Below, one piece after another: positions 7,480 to 16,896 of a stretch of 55,031 nt of DNA (its first letter is position 1; the number at the start of each line of letters is the position of its first letter). The position numbers and the translations under genes are program-made. The stretch lies in assembly GCF_024636815.1 (NCBI RefSeq), contig NZ_JAGXGF010000058.1, positions 1 to 55,031 of the forward strand, read 5' to 3'. The DNA is from Marivirga sp. (GTDB taxonomy: Bacteria; Bacteroidota; Bacteroidia; Cytophagales; Cyclobacteriaceae). The notes below the pieces were generated by a model. The model did not search any database, had not been told where the DNA came from, and was given only the letters and a program-made list of their open reading frames with translations.

Positions 7480-10400
7480 TCAAGTCAATATCCTATAATT
7501 CAAATCTGGAATTCTGTTAAGCCCTTCTATAAGCTCATTACTTGGATTTACTTTATATTTTCTGGATTTGGTCTCTACCTTATAACCGTTTATTTTATCC
7601 TGCAATTCCAATTTCACTTCACATTCCCCTTTAAATGTCTGGCATAAATTATCAAGCTCCACTATTAAATCTTCTGTTATGGCATTCAAATCCAAGCTAA
7701 TAGCGAGACTCTTCGTTCTTTTATCTCTTAATTCGGATAGTAATTCAACCTTACTGATTTTAAACTCCAATGCCTGATCTCCCCATGGTTTTTTGCCAAC
7801 TCTTCCTGAAATAAAAATGAACCACCCATTTTCGAAAAATTGCTTATTTCCCAAATAATCATCTCCGAAAAGGAAAAAGGTAAATGACCCTCCGTAATCT
7901 TCCAGAGTTAAAGTACCAAATGGTTTTCCTGTTTTGGTTTGTCTATGGGCTATGGCCGTGACTATTCCTCCAACCTTTACTTCATTTTTAGATGCAAGAC
8001 TCTCTATATCATTCAACTCTGAAACCTGTGTATTGCAGAAACTTTCCATTTCAAATCTATATGCATCTAATGGATGGCCCGAAATGAAAAGCCCTACTAC
8101 TTCTTTTTCAATATTCAGTTTTTCCAACTCGGAATAAGGCTCCATTTCCACTACTCTTGGTGGTGGAATTGCTACTCCTCCGTCTCCACCAAATAAGGAA
8201 GTTTGGGCGCTGTCTTTTTCATGCTGTAGTTTTTGAGCATATTTAATGATTTTCTCAATTAAAGTGCCTTCCCCATTATCGGAAACCAAGAATTGCTTTC
8301 TATGATATTCTTTAAAACAATCGAAGCCACCTGCCATAGCTAGTGACTCGAATGTCTTTTTATTGACGCTCTTTAGAGGTATTCGCTCTGCAAAATCGAA
8401 TATATCCTTGTATTGTCCATTAGCCTTACGCTCCTGAATAATACTTTCCACTGCAGCAGAACCAGCTCCCTTTATGGCAGCCAGTCCAAATCGGATTTGA
8501 CCATTTTCATTTACTGTAAATCCAGGATTAGATTCATTCACATCCGGTCCTAATACTTCTATGCCCGCACGTTTACATTCTTCCATGAAAAAAGTAACAT
8601 CCGTAATTTGGCCCATATTATTACTCAGCACAGAAGCCATGTACTCAGCAGGATAATGTGCTTTTAAATAGGCGGTTTGGTATGCTATCCAAGCATAACA
8701 AGTCGAGTGTGATTTATTAAATGCATAAGCTGCAAAGGCTTCCCAATCCTTCCATATCTTCTCAAGCACATCTTTGGGATGTCCTTTTTCAGCTCCCTGA
8801 TTAATAAATTTCGGTTTCAGCTCTTCCAGCAGGGCAAAGATTTTTTTACCCATCGCTTTACGCAAAACATCTGCCTCACCTTTGGTAAAGCCTGCTAATT
8901 TCTGTGAAAGCAACATCACCTGCTCTTGGTAAACGGTTATACCATAAGTTTCCTTTAGGTATTCCTCCATTTCAGGAAGGTCATAACTGATTTCCTCCAG
9001 ACCATTTTTACGCTTTACGAAATTCGGAATATATTCTAGCGGACCTGGTCGGTAAAGGGCATTCATCGCAATCAGATCCGAAAATTCCGTAGGCTTTAAA
9101 TCCCGCAAATATTTTTGCATACCGGCAGATTCATACTGGAAAATCCCTACTGTTTCTCCTTTCTGAAAAAGCTCATAAGTTTTGGGGTCATCTATCGGGA
9201 AATCATCCGGATCTAATTTAATACCATGTCTTTCCTCCACAATTCTGACTGCATCCTTAATCAGTGTTAAGGTTTTTAACCCCAGAAAATCCATTTTTAA
9301 AAGACCTGCATTTTCCACCACTGCATTATCAAATTGCGTGCAGTACATATCCGAATCCTTAGCTAAGGCAACGGGAACGAATTTGGTAATATCATCAGGA
9401 GTAATGATCACTCCACAGGCATGAATACCGGTATTTCTCACCGAGCCTTCCAATACTCTGGCTTGGTTGATTACTTTTGCAGAAGCATCATCTGCTTTTG
9501 CCAAGTTCAATAATTCTTCTGCTTTACTGATGGCCTCCCCATTATTTTTCAACTTAGCCGATAATTTCTTTTTATCAGTAGCCAATTCGAATAAGGCTTT
9601 CAGCTTGATATCCGGTACCAATTTGGCAATCCTATCTGCATCCATCAGAGGTAGTTCCATCACACGAGCAGTATCCCGAATGGCTGATTTAGCAGCCATA
9701 GTACCATACGTTGTGATTTGAGCTACCTGATTGGCACCATATTTTTTGATTACATAATCTATTACTTTTTGGCGACCGTGATCATCAAAATCAATATCAA
9801 TATCGGGCAATGAAACCCTGTCTGGATTCAGAAAACGCTCAAATAGTAAATCGTATTTAATGGGATCAATATTGGTGATTGCTGTACAATAGGCCACTGC
9901 TGAACCGGCTGCTGACCCCCTGCCTGGACCAACCGACACGCCCATTTCCCTAGCAGCAGTTGTGAAATCCTGAACGATCAGGAAATAACCAGGATAGCCT
10001 GTTCTTTCAATGGTTTCAAGCTCAAAATCAATTCGTTCTTTAATTTCATCGGTGATTTCCGGATAGCGCTTTTTCGCTCCTTCATAAGTGATATGGCGTA
10101 AATAGGCATTTTCTCCTCTGTTTCCACCATCTTCGGTATCCTTAGGATCAATAAATTCTTGCGGAATATCATATTTTGGCAATAGCACATCCCTTGCTAA
10201 TTCAAAACCTTCAATTTTATCTGCTATCTCAGCCGTACAAGCAATGGCTTCTGGATAATCGGCAAATAGCTTCTTCATCTCATCCGGAGACTTGATATAG
10301 AATTCATCATTAGGCAATCCAAAGCGGTATTCACGCCCTCTTTTCCCTACATACTTCTTAGGCTTTCCTTGCTCACCAGTTGTCTCACCATCTTTTACGC

Positions 10401-11781
10401 AAAGTAGAATATCTTGCGCTTCTGCATCTTCTTTATTCGTATAATAGGTATTATTAGCTGCGAAATATTTTACATCATACTTTTTGGCAAATTTTAATAA
10501 TACTTCATTTACCTTTTGTTCTTCAGGAACACCGTGCTGATTTAATTCTATATAAAAATCCTCACCAAATTGTTCTTTCCACCAAACGAAAGCTTCCTCC
10601 GCTTGACTTTCTCCTGCATTTAAAATCAAAAATGGGACTTCCCCCCATAATCCACCAGTGGTGGCAATAATATTTTCTTTGTATTGTATTAATGCTTCTT
10701 TATCTATTCGAGGAACATAATAAAAACCTTCTACAAAGGCGATGGAAGATAGTTTTGCTAAATTATGATATCCAGCTTTATTTTTTGCCAAAAGGACAGT
10801 TTGGAAACCATCATCTTTATTTTTCTTATTAGTTCTGTCCTGCGTAAGGAAATACTCGCAACCTACTATTGGTTTGATTCCGGCTTTATTCGCATCACGC
10901 ACAAAATTATAGGCCCCCATCATATTGCCATGGTCTGTCATAGCAATAGCTGGCATTCCCAACTCTTTTGCCTTATTGACCATGGAAGGAATTTCTGTAG
11001 TAGATAGCAAAATAGAAAATTGCGTATGACAATGAAGATGGACAAAATTAGTATCGCTTAATTCTGATATATCAGCATTTTTAGCTTGCTTTAGCGCATC
11101 AGACGCTGCCTTTTCTTCATTTTTTGAGCTTGCAGCAAAGTTTGCTACATCCAGTTTGGGTGGCTCATAACTGATTGCTTCGATTGGAGTTTCTCCCAAT
11201 GGCTTTACTGCTCGTTCGCTAATCAAACCAAAGAAACATTTGGCAGTAGCATCCACATCATAAGCGGCATCATGTGCATCGGCAAAATCCTTTCCGAATA
11301 GTTTTTTATGAAGCTCTGTTAGGGTTGGCCACTTAAACTTCCCTCCTCTTCCTCCTGGAATTTTACAGAAGTCTGTTCCCGCTTCTTTAGTATCGATTAT
11401 GGGCTTTTCTGTAAGAACCTTTTCAGAAAGCTCTTTTCTCAGCATTTCAGCACCCATAATAGAAACATCAAAGCTAATATTATGTCCGACCACCACATCC
11501 GTTTTCTCCAGAACAGTTTTGAAAGCTTCTAAAACTTCAATCAGTGGTTTACCTTCTTTTTGAGCTCTTTCAGTAGAAATTCCATGCACTTTTTCCGCAT
11601 TATATGGAATATCAAATCCTTCTGGTTTGATGATGTGGTTCTGTGCATCTAAAAGCTCACCATTTGCTCCGTGTAACTGCCAGGCAATCTGAACACAACG
11701 TGGCCAATTTTCTGCATCGCTTAATGGAGCATTGTAATTTTTTGGTAATCCGGTGGTCTCGGTATCGTAAACTAAATACAT
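7480..11781 (-). CDS. dnaE: DNA polymerase III alpha subunit fused to an N-terminal DEDDh proofreading exonuclease
   Basis: Replicative polymerase of 1433 aa, about 250 longer than a standard DnaE because of an N-terminal exonuclease. The exonuclease (about 1-185) has all DEDDh ligands visible: D6 and E8 in YDTETTGLP, D105 in HNISFD, and H170/D175 in HDAAYD. A linker leads to the PHP domain from about 246 (HLHCHTQFS). The polymerase core carries GPGRGSAAGSAVAY and the catalytic PDIDIDFDD near residue 660, then the fingers, tandem HhH and a C-terminal OB fold (VGGIVTAIAHRQTKTGKPFGTLTLED). Unlike PolC, the exonuclease precedes PHP and is not inserted in it. The gene appears monocistronic, with start MYLVYDTET directly at the exonuclease core. 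Confidence 0.96.
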   Translation of the reverse strand: MYLVYDTETTGLPKNYNAPLSDAENWPRCVQIAWQLHGANGELLDAQNHIIKPEGFDIPYNAEKVHGISTERAQKEGKPLIEVLEAFKTVLEKTDVVVGHNISFDVSIMGAEMLRKELSEKVLTEKPIIDTKEAGTDFCKIPGGRGGKFKWPTLTELHKKLFGKDFADAHDAAYDVDATAKCFFGLISERAVKPLGETPIEAISYEPPKLDVANFAASSKNEEKAASDALKQAKNADISELSDTNFVHLHCHTQFSILLSTTEIPSMVNKAKELGMPAIAMTDHGNMMGAYNFVRDANKAGIKPIVGCEYFLTQDRTNKKNKDDGFQTVLLAKNKAGYHNLAKLSSIAFVEGFYYVPRIDKEALIQYKENIIATTGGLWGEVPFLILNAGESQAEEAFVWWKEQFGEDFYIELNQHGVPEEQKVNEVLLKFAKKYDVKYFAANNTYYTNKEDAEAQDILLCVKDGETTGEQGKPKKYVGKRGREYRFGLPNDEFYIKSPDEMKKLFADYPEAIACTAEIADKIEGFELARDVLLPKYDIPQEFIDPKDTEDGGNRGENAYLRHITYEGAKKRYPEITDEIKERIDFELETIERTGYPGYFLIVQDFTTAAREMGVSVGPGRGSAAGSAVAYCTAITNIDPIKYDLLFERFLNPDRVSLPDIDIDFDDHGRQKVIDYVIKKYGANQVAQITTYGTMAAKSAIRDTARVMELPLMDADRIAKLVPDIKLKALFELATDKKKLSAKLKNNGEAISKAEELLNLAKADDASAKVINQARVLEGSVRNTGIHACGVIITPDDITKFVPVALAKDSDMYCTQFDNAVVENAGLLKMDFLGLKTLTLIKDAVRIVEERHGIKLDPDDFPIDDPKTYELFQKGETVGIFQYESAGMQKYLRDLKPTEFSDLIAMNALYRPGPLEYIPNFVKRKNGLEEISYDLPEMEEYLKETYGITVYQEQVMLLSQKLAGFTKGEADVLRKAMGKKIFALLEELKPKFINQGAEKGHPKDVLEKIWKDWEAFAAYAFNKSHSTCYAWIAYQTAYLKAHYPAEYMASVLSNNMGQITDVTFFMEECKRAGIEVLGPDVNESNPGFTVNENGQIRFGLAAIKGAGSAAVESIIQERKANGQYKDIFDFAERIPLKSVNKKTFESLAMAGGFDCFKEYHRKQFLVSDNGEGTLIEKIIKYAQKLQHEKDSAQTSLFGGDGGVAIPPPRVVEMEPYSELEKLNIEKEVVGLFISGHPLDAYRFEMESFCNTQVSELNDIESLASKNEVKVGGIVTAIAHRQTKTGKPFGTLTLEDYGGSFTFFLFGDDYLGNKQFFENGWFIFISGRVGKKPWGDQALEFKISKVELLSELRDKRTKSLAISLDLNAITEDLIVELDNLCQTFKGECEVKLELQDKINGYKVETKSRKYKVNPSNELIEGLNRIPDLNYRILT

Positions 11782-12264
11782 AAAATATTTGCTGAGAAGG
11801 TGGTATAATTCAGAGTTTGAAATTAGTGAAAGACGCTAAGAATAGGAAGATAAAAAATGAAAATTTCTTAAGTGATGGGGTATAGATGTGACTATGTGAA
11901 TAGGTTTTATGTTAGCAGGTTGAAGAAGATGGAAGCTATGAGATGGAAGTAGGGTGTTTGGGTGTAGGATGTTGTTGGATGTTGGATGTTGGATTGCCAG
12001 CAGTTTCGGTCTGACGGATATCAAAATCATAAACTATGCCCAAATCAAAATAATGTAGTGATAGGTTTCATCTTGAGAATTCCCCATATTTCCGTCTGAC
12101 CGATATTCCAGGACAGTGCCATCAGCGATTAGACGGTTTTAACCGTCAAACCGCAGAACAAAGTCCCAGAGGGATGATATTATGGTAAGTATGATGATAG
12201 CAGACTACCCAAGCCCTGTTAGGGTGGCATTATTGCACTAGGCTGGGAAGAAAATCACCACCCA
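11782..12264. repeat. Gene-free repeat mosaic upstream of dnaE
   Basis: 483 bases with no credible coding sequence. Contents: a short tandem array of GGATGTT-type units (about 11967-11995); a near-identical direct repeat TTTCGGTCTGACGGATAT (12004-12021) and TTTCCGTCTGACCGATAT (12089-12106); a hairpin GACGGTTTTAACCGTC (about 12132-12147); and a block resembling decayed REP-like cassettes, CCCAGAGGG (about 12170) and AGCCCTGTTAGGGT. The start side of dnaE must also hold its promoter, but I cannot place it confidently. It reads as a collecting site for decayed intergenic repeats. Confidence 0.55.
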
Positions 12265-13482
12265 TCAATCAAAACGGATAGCCTTAATGGGTTTCATACG
12301 AGCTATAAACCAAACAGGGAGGAAAAGAGAAATCAGTACGACAATTAATACTAATAAATTCAAGCCTATGATCATCTTAAAATCCCAGAGGATAGGAACA
12401 GAACTCATATAATAATTTTGTTGATCTAGAGGAATGATATGAAAGTAATATTGTAATGCAGCAACTCCTATTGCTACTAAATTTCCGTAAAGCAAGCCTT
12501 TAAAAGTCAATCGCAAACCACTCATTAAAAATATATTTCGTATCAATTTATTTTGACCACCCATTGATTTCAACATACCTATCATAGGTGTTCTTTCCAT
12601 GGTAAGGATGAAAATGACGGCTACCATATTAAAGCAGGCCACAAACAAAATCAAAGCTAAGAACAATCTTACATTCTGATTAAGTAACTCCAGCCATTCA
12701 AAATATTGAGGGTATTTTTTACTTGTGAGGTTTACAAATTGATCGGATTCCACCTTATCAAAAACAATAGATTCTGCTTCTTCTTCATCAATATTATCCT
12801 TTATAAAAACCTCATAACTCCCCACTTGATCTTCTTTCCAATCATTCAATCTTTGAATCATTCTGATATCTCCAATAATCATTCGCTCATCAAAATCTTC
12901 TAAACCAGTTTCATAAACCCCAACAATTTCCAGCTGTCGGTATCTTGGAGGATTTTGAACAAAATACATAATGACTTTTTGATCTAATTCCAGTCTTAAT
13001 AATTGTGCTATCTCTTTACTGATGATAATTTCCGTACTATAATTTTCAGCATGGACATTGGGAAATCTTCCTTCAATTAAGTTGGAGGCAAAATTCGCAG
13101 TATCATAATCAGTACCTATTCCTTTAATCACCACCCCTTCTACCGCTTCTTCGGTTTTCAATAATCCAGTTTTATAAGCAACTCCCTGCACGTGACGAAT
13201 GAAAGGTAAATCTTGATGATTATGAAAAAAATTGGTCTCAGTTGAGATTGGTGACTCATCAAAAGAATTACTAAGTGTATATTTCGTTACTTGCATGTGA
13301 CCTGCAAAACTGTAAACTTTATCTTTTATGGTCTTTTGAAATCCTCCTAAAATCAGGAGTGCGATCAACATTATAGCCAACCCAATAGCAATACTGCTGA
13401 TGGCAATTTTATAAATACTGCCGGAAAATTGTCCGGTTTTAGAATTAATCGTACGTTTCGCTATAAAATCAGGTAGATTCAA
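12265..13482 (-). CDS. ABC transporter permease, LolC/LolE (FtsX) family
   Basis: Inner-membrane permease (405 aa) of the MacB/FtsX/LolC type: one N-terminal membrane segment (about 26-50), a large periplasmic domain (about 55-265) and three C-terminal membrane segments (about 272-295, 318-340, 368-395). The N terminus MNLPDFIAKRTINSK and the segment FFVACFNMVAVIFILTMERTPMIGMLKSMG-like region (near 280-310) match lipoprotein-releasing permeases, so sorting of lipoproteins to the outer membrane is the likely role. The ATPase is not adjacent. The start codon is TTG, preceded two codons earlier by an in-frame stop, so no longer form exists; family alignment supports this start. Confidence 0.85.
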   Translation of the reverse strand: MNLPDFIAKRTINSKTGQFSGSIYKIAISSIAIGLAIMLIALLILGGFQKTIKDKVYSFAGHMQVTKYTLSNSFDESPISTETNFFHNHQDLPFIRHVQGVAYKTGLLKTEEAVEGVVIKGIGTDYDTANFASNLIEGRFPNVHAENYSTEIIISKEIAQLLRLELDQKVIMYFVQNPPRYRQLEIVGVYETGLEDFDERMIIGDIRMIQRLNDWKEDQVGSYEVFIKDNIDEEEAESIVFDKVESDQFVNLTSKKYPQYFEWLELLNQNVRLFLALILFVACFNMVAVIFILTMERTPMIGMLKSMGGQNKLIRNIFLMSGLRLTFKGLLYGNLVAIGVAALQYYFHIIPLDQQNYYMSSVPILWDFKMIIGLNLLVLIVVLISLFLPVWFIARMKPIKAIRFD

Positions 13483-13492
13483 GAATTAACTT

Positions 13493-13500
13493 TATTTTTG
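13493..13500 (+). promoter_or_regulatory. Possible -7 box for the namZ-like gene
   Basis: TATTTTTG fits the Bacteroidota primary-sigma -7 consensus TAnnTTTG and lies 4 bases before the ATG at 13505, so transcription would start at or next to the start codon (leaderless). No clear TTTG -33 box is seen at the normal distance, so this stays tentative. Confidence 0.35.
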
Positions 13501-13504
13501 ATTT

Positions 13505-14689
13505 ATGATTAGAACTGCAAATTACAATTTCATTAGCAAACTCATTCCGCTTTGCGCTCTATTTTTTATGATTTTGATAAATGCTTGCGTAGCACAACAA
13601 AATTCACCAATTCCTGCAGCATATCAAACTGAAGAATATCTTCCTTATTTAAAAGGAAAATCGGTAGGAATGGTGGTGAATCAAACTTCTACCATTGACC
13701 AAACACATTTGGTTGATACTTTAAGATCGCATGATATTAATATAATAAAAGTTTTTGCTCCTGAGCATGGTTTTCGTGGAGAGGCTGATGCTGGAGCTAA
13801 AATAAAGTCAGGATTTGATGAAAAAACAGGATTGCCTATTATTTCTCTATACGGTAAAAATAAAAAGCCTAGTAATGAGCAATTGAAAGATCTGGATGTG
13901 GTGATCTTTGACATACAGGATGTGGGAGTAAGATTTTATACTTATATCAGCACCATGCATTATGTAATGGAAGCCTGTGCGGAAAATAATATTCCATTAT
14001 TAATATTAGATCGACCCAATCCAAACGGAATGTATATAGACGGCCCTATTTTGGAAATGGAACATCTGTCTTTTGTAGGGATACACCCCATACCAATTTT
14101 GCATGGTTTAACTGTAGCTGAGCTAGCTCAAATGATAAATGGTGAAAAGTGGTTGAAAAATGAAGTTCAGTGTGAATTAAAAATTATAGAAAATAAAAAT
14201 TATAGTCACAGTGATTCATATTCCTTACCCATTAAACCTTCACCGAACTTGCCAAATGATTTAAGTATTGCGCTTTATCCTTCTCTTTGCCTTTTCGAAG
14301 GAACTGCCATCAGTGTGGGCAGAGGAACTGAAAAACCTTTTCAGCAAATTGGCCATCCATTATTACAAGATTTTAAACATACTTTCACCCCCATTAGCAT
14401 GCCTGGAAGTAGTACCCACCCTCCTTTTGAGGATCAAAAGTGTTATGGAATTGATTTTGAGACAAAAGATTTCGAAGAAGGAATTTCATTAAAGTATTTG
14501 ATTGATTTCTATAAAGCATTTCCAGATAAAAATGAATACTTCAATAGTTTCTTAACAAAATTAGCCGGAACAGAATCATTACGCCAGCAGATTGAAGCAG
14601 GTTTTTCAGAAGAGGAAATTAAAATGAGTTGGCAAGCTGGTCTAGAGGAATATAAAGAGATGAGAAATGGTTATTTGTTATATAAGTAG
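13505..14689 (+). CDS. DUF1343 exo-beta-N-acetylmuramidase lipoprotein (NamZ-like)
   Basis: Predicted lipoprotein (394 aa, lipobox INAC with Cys28) of the DUF1343 family. Its Bacillus member NamZ is an exo-beta-N-acetylmuramidase that removes non-reducing MurNAc from peptidoglycan fragments during wall recycling. Family blocks are present: VGMVVNQTS, FAPEHGFRG near 80, DVVIFDIQDVGVRFYTYISTM near 128-148, LDRPNPNG near 170 and SVGRGTEKPFQQIG near 275. Full length for the family. It is divergent from the LolC/E-type permease with only 22 bases between the start codons. Function follows from family, so substrate detail is inferred. Confidence 0.9.
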   Translation: MIRTANYNFISKLIPLCALFFMILINACVAQQNSPIPAAYQTEEYLPYLKGKSVGMVVNQTSTIDQTHLVDTLRSHDINIIKVFAPEHGFRGEADAGAKIKSGFDEKTGLPIISLYGKNKKPSNEQLKDLDVVIFDIQDVGVRFYTYISTMHYVMEACAENNIPLLILDRPNPNGMYIDGPILEMEHLSFVGIHPIPILHGLTVAELAQMINGEKWLKNEVQCELKIIENKNYSHSDSYSLPIKPSPNLPNDLSIALYPSLCLFEGTAISVGRGTEKPFQQIGHPLLQDFKHTFTPISMPGSSTHPPFEDQKCYGIDFETKDFEEGISLKYLIDFYKAFPDKNEYFNSFLTKLAGTESLRQQIEAGFSEEEIKMSWQAGLEEYKEMRNGYLLYK

Positions 14690-14867
14690 TCAGCATTGCC
14701 TAGTGAGAAAGGACGGGTACTAGAGGAAAGGAAACTAGGCTAATATTACAGGCTAAACTAGAAATTATAAAATGATATAAATAAAAATAAGGTAATAACC
14801 CATATTCTCAACTACTCAAGATAATCACAAAACCCTGTAGAATACACCTTTAGTTTATAGTAATTAT

Positions 14868-14875
14868 TATTTTTG
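14868..14875 (+). promoter_or_regulatory. Possible -7 box upstream of the secreted unknown
   Basis: TATTTTTG matches the TAnnTTTG consensus of Bacteroidota promoters and lies 16 bases before the ATG at 14892. The -33 region is not convincing. Confidence 0.35.
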
Positions 14876-14891
14876 GAAAAAAATATTTTTT

Positions 14892-15554
14892 ATGCATATC
14901 AAATTTATTGCAATTGCCATTCTTTCATTTTTCCTGTTTCAATATTCTGCTCAATCACAGCTTATTAATAAATTATTAAAAAAAAATAAACCAGATAAAT
15001 GGGTATATGGGGAAGTCATTTTTAAAAATGGGGAGAAATTTACTGGTGAAATATCCTTTAATAAATTAGCACCAAAGGGAATTTTAAAAATAAACAAAGA
15101 TGATAATTTAATAGTAGCTAATGTTTATAATGTATTGGAGTTTTCTTATATGGATAGTAGTAATATGAAAAGGCATCACTATTATTCTATAAAACTGGAA
15201 CGTAATAAAGTATTTGCTGAATTGCTTTATAATGGCTCAGAATTACTTTTATTTGGTAGAAATGAAATTAACATAGTAAAAGAGGTGAACACTGGGATTG
15301 CAACTGGAGTCGATGGAAGGTACACTCCATATAAAACTAGTGGATTCAATAGATATGAAAGATATAAATATTATTTAATTGATTTAAATTCTCTTACTGT
15401 ACAAGAGGTAGATAAAAAAAATATCCTTGACCATTTTAGCGACAAAGAAAAAGAATTAAAAAATTTCATATCAAATGAGAACCTAAAATTAAAATCTCCA
15501 GAAAGTTATATATTGTTAGTAGAAAAATATGAGCAATTAAAACTTCATAAATGA
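14892..15554 (+). CDS. Secreted protein of unknown function
   Basis: Not recognised. The 220 aa product has a clear signal peptide (hydrophobic 5-18, probable cleavage after SAQS near 22). The mature part begins with basic residues and then GEVIFKNGEKFTGEISFNK (about 40-58), a short beta-rich segment seen at the N terminus of many Bacteroidota secreted unknowns, followed by a mixed charged region ending in a probable helix. There are no cysteines in the mature part and no catalytic motif. Very AT-rich. It stands alone between namZ and an unknown Cys-rich gene, in an accessory-looking stretch. Confidence 0.75.
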   Translation: MHIKFIAIAILSFFLFQYSAQSQLINKLLKKNKPDKWVYGEVIFKNGEKFTGEISFNKLAPKGILKINKDDNLIVANVYNVLEFSYMDSSNMKRHHYYSIKLERNKVFAELLYNGSELLLFGRNEINIVKEVNTGIATGVDGRYTPYKTSGFNRYERYKYYLIDLNSLTVQEVDKKNILDHFSDKEKELKNFISNENLKLKSPESYILLVEKYEQLKLHK

Positions 15555-15752
15555 TTTCTAGGGTCTCTAAAGCTAGTTACTTTCCTAAAAATAGTGATAA
15601 AATGAAAATTGGAAATTTAGAAGTTCGAAGTTCTGTCTGGTTTCCTGGCTCTTAAATCTTGACTCTCCAAAAAACCATGACATTAATCATATTACCTCCT
15701 TATTAATCTCAGTACAGTTCCATCACAATTTTGCGAATTTTGTGAAAAACAA

Positions 15753-16367
15753 TTGGGAAAAATGGTAGCTAAAGAGATTCAAAATCAAGGAGGACAGGCA
15801 CAACCCAATGACTGGGTTTCAGCCAAATCATTCTATACCTGTAAAAACGGAATTTGCAATAGTTGTTTATCGAAACATGAAAATAAGGATCAGCTTGTTT
15901 TGCCACTTTCAAAATTAAAAGAAAAGGATTTTGAAATTGATTTAGGCAATTTCCTTAAAAGTTTAGCAAAATTTGACCGACCTGTTTTATTCTACCATCG
16001 CAACCATCCCATTAAAGAACAAGTGCTCATTAAATTCACAGGCCATGAAAACTTTGAGAACTCATTTGAAGTAATCAAACCCTTTTTGCCACAAACCGCC
16101 ATTCCTGCCACTATTATTTCACCTTATGCACTTAGCAAAAACAACCGATTGAAAGAACAAAAATTAGTGAATTTAACTAAAAGATTTTTTGAACCCTTAG
16201 GATTCATCAAATTACACCTTCATTCTGTAGCTGACTATCATGAATATGCAGAAAGTGAAAAAATTGGTTTATTAATGATGCCTTTGAAAGATCTACCTGA
16301 TTATGTGCAATATGTAGTGCACTCTGAGGATTTAAAAAAGGTTATCCCAGCTATTTTTCAGCCCTGA
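15753..16367 (+). CDS. Unknown Cys-rich protein, 5' end uncertain
   Basis: Not recognised. The listed start is TTG, with an ATG three codons on (204 aa). Visible: YTCKNGICNSCLSKHE near residues 28-43, a CxxxxCxxC cluster that could bind zinc or carry a disulfide, then an alpha/beta region without a known motif. The same frame is open upstream to 15687 and encodes a further Cys pair, CEFC (15732-15743), but has no ATG, GTG or TTG there. The real protein probably includes this CxxC, through a rare ATT start or after a lost start or frameshift. No signal peptide, so cytoplasmic. Confidence 0.6.
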   Translation: MGKMVAKEIQNQGGQAQPNDWVSAKSFYTCKNGICNSCLSKHENKDQLVLPLSKLKEKDFEIDLGNFLKSLAKFDRPVLFYHRNHPIKEQVLIKFTGHENFENSFEVIKPFLPQTAIPATIISPYALSKNNRLKEQKLVNLTKRFFEPLGFIKLHLHSVADYHEYAESEKIGLLMMPLKDLPDYVQYVVHSEDLKKVIPAIFQP

Positions 16368-16622
16368 AAGGTAGTTACTTAATGTTTTAACGTACAATTA
16401 TAATTAAAACCGTTTTTTTTTGCATTATATTAATTTATTGATAGATTTGAATTATATAATTAATCAAAGTGAATAGATTGATTAAATATTTTACTAGTCG
16501 ATATTTTAACCAAACCTATAAAGTGAATTGTACTTATCCCTTCCGGCCAAAGGTCGATATCCCAATTCTACTGCCGCTTTGATTAAATTTTTAATTCTAT
16601 TTTAAAATTTAAAATTTAAATT

Positions 16623-16841
16623 ATGAAAATGTTTAAAAAACAAATTGCAACTGCTATTTTGTTAATTGGCGGAATAATGTCGAGCAGTTATTTATTTTCT
16701 CAAAATGAGCCGGAAACTATATCAGAACCAATAGATTACGGTGGTATTTGTTGTGATAATTTTGGGAGTGTATGCTATCATCCCAATGGAATGACATTCC
16801 TAGGAGCGAAATGGTATTCGGGTGGTCCATATTGCCCATAA
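16623..16841 (+). CDS. Small secreted Cys-containing peptide
   Basis: 72 aa precursor: basic N terminus, hydrophobic core 8-25 and probable cleavage after FSQ near 27, leaving about 45 residues. The mature part holds four cysteines (C43, C44, C51, C71), with Gly and aromatic residues and a GGPYCP end, a make-up suited to two disulfides. In layout it recalls the NVEALA-type peptides that precede six-bladed propeller lipoproteins in Bacteroidota, although no NVEALA motif is present. It sits 55 bases before just such a lipoprotein, with a strong terminator between. Function unknown; a secreted signal, ligand or toxin-like peptide are all possible. Confidence 0.72.
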   Translation: MKMFKKQIATAILLIGGIMSSSYLFSQNEPETISEPIDYGGICCDNFGSVCYHPNGMTFLGAKWYSGGPYCP

Positions 16842-16848
16842 AGTAGTT

Positions 16849-16881
16849 CTGCAGCGTGAAAATACGCTGCAGTTTTTTTTT
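16849..16881 (+). terminator. Strong Rho-independent terminator after the peptide gene
   Basis: A perfect 9-pair stem, CTGCAGCGT (16849-16857) and ACGCTGCAG (16864-16872), has a 6-base loop and is followed by nine T. It lies between the peptide gene and the propeller gene, so most transcripts would end after the peptide and only read-through would reach the propeller. Confidence 0.92.
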
Positions 16882-16896
16882 AAAATTAAATAAAAT

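Noticed and set aside
11836-12030. 64-aa minus-strand frame upstream of dnaE
   Set aside because: Lies over short tandem repeats and is low in complexity; translated repeat units, not a protein.
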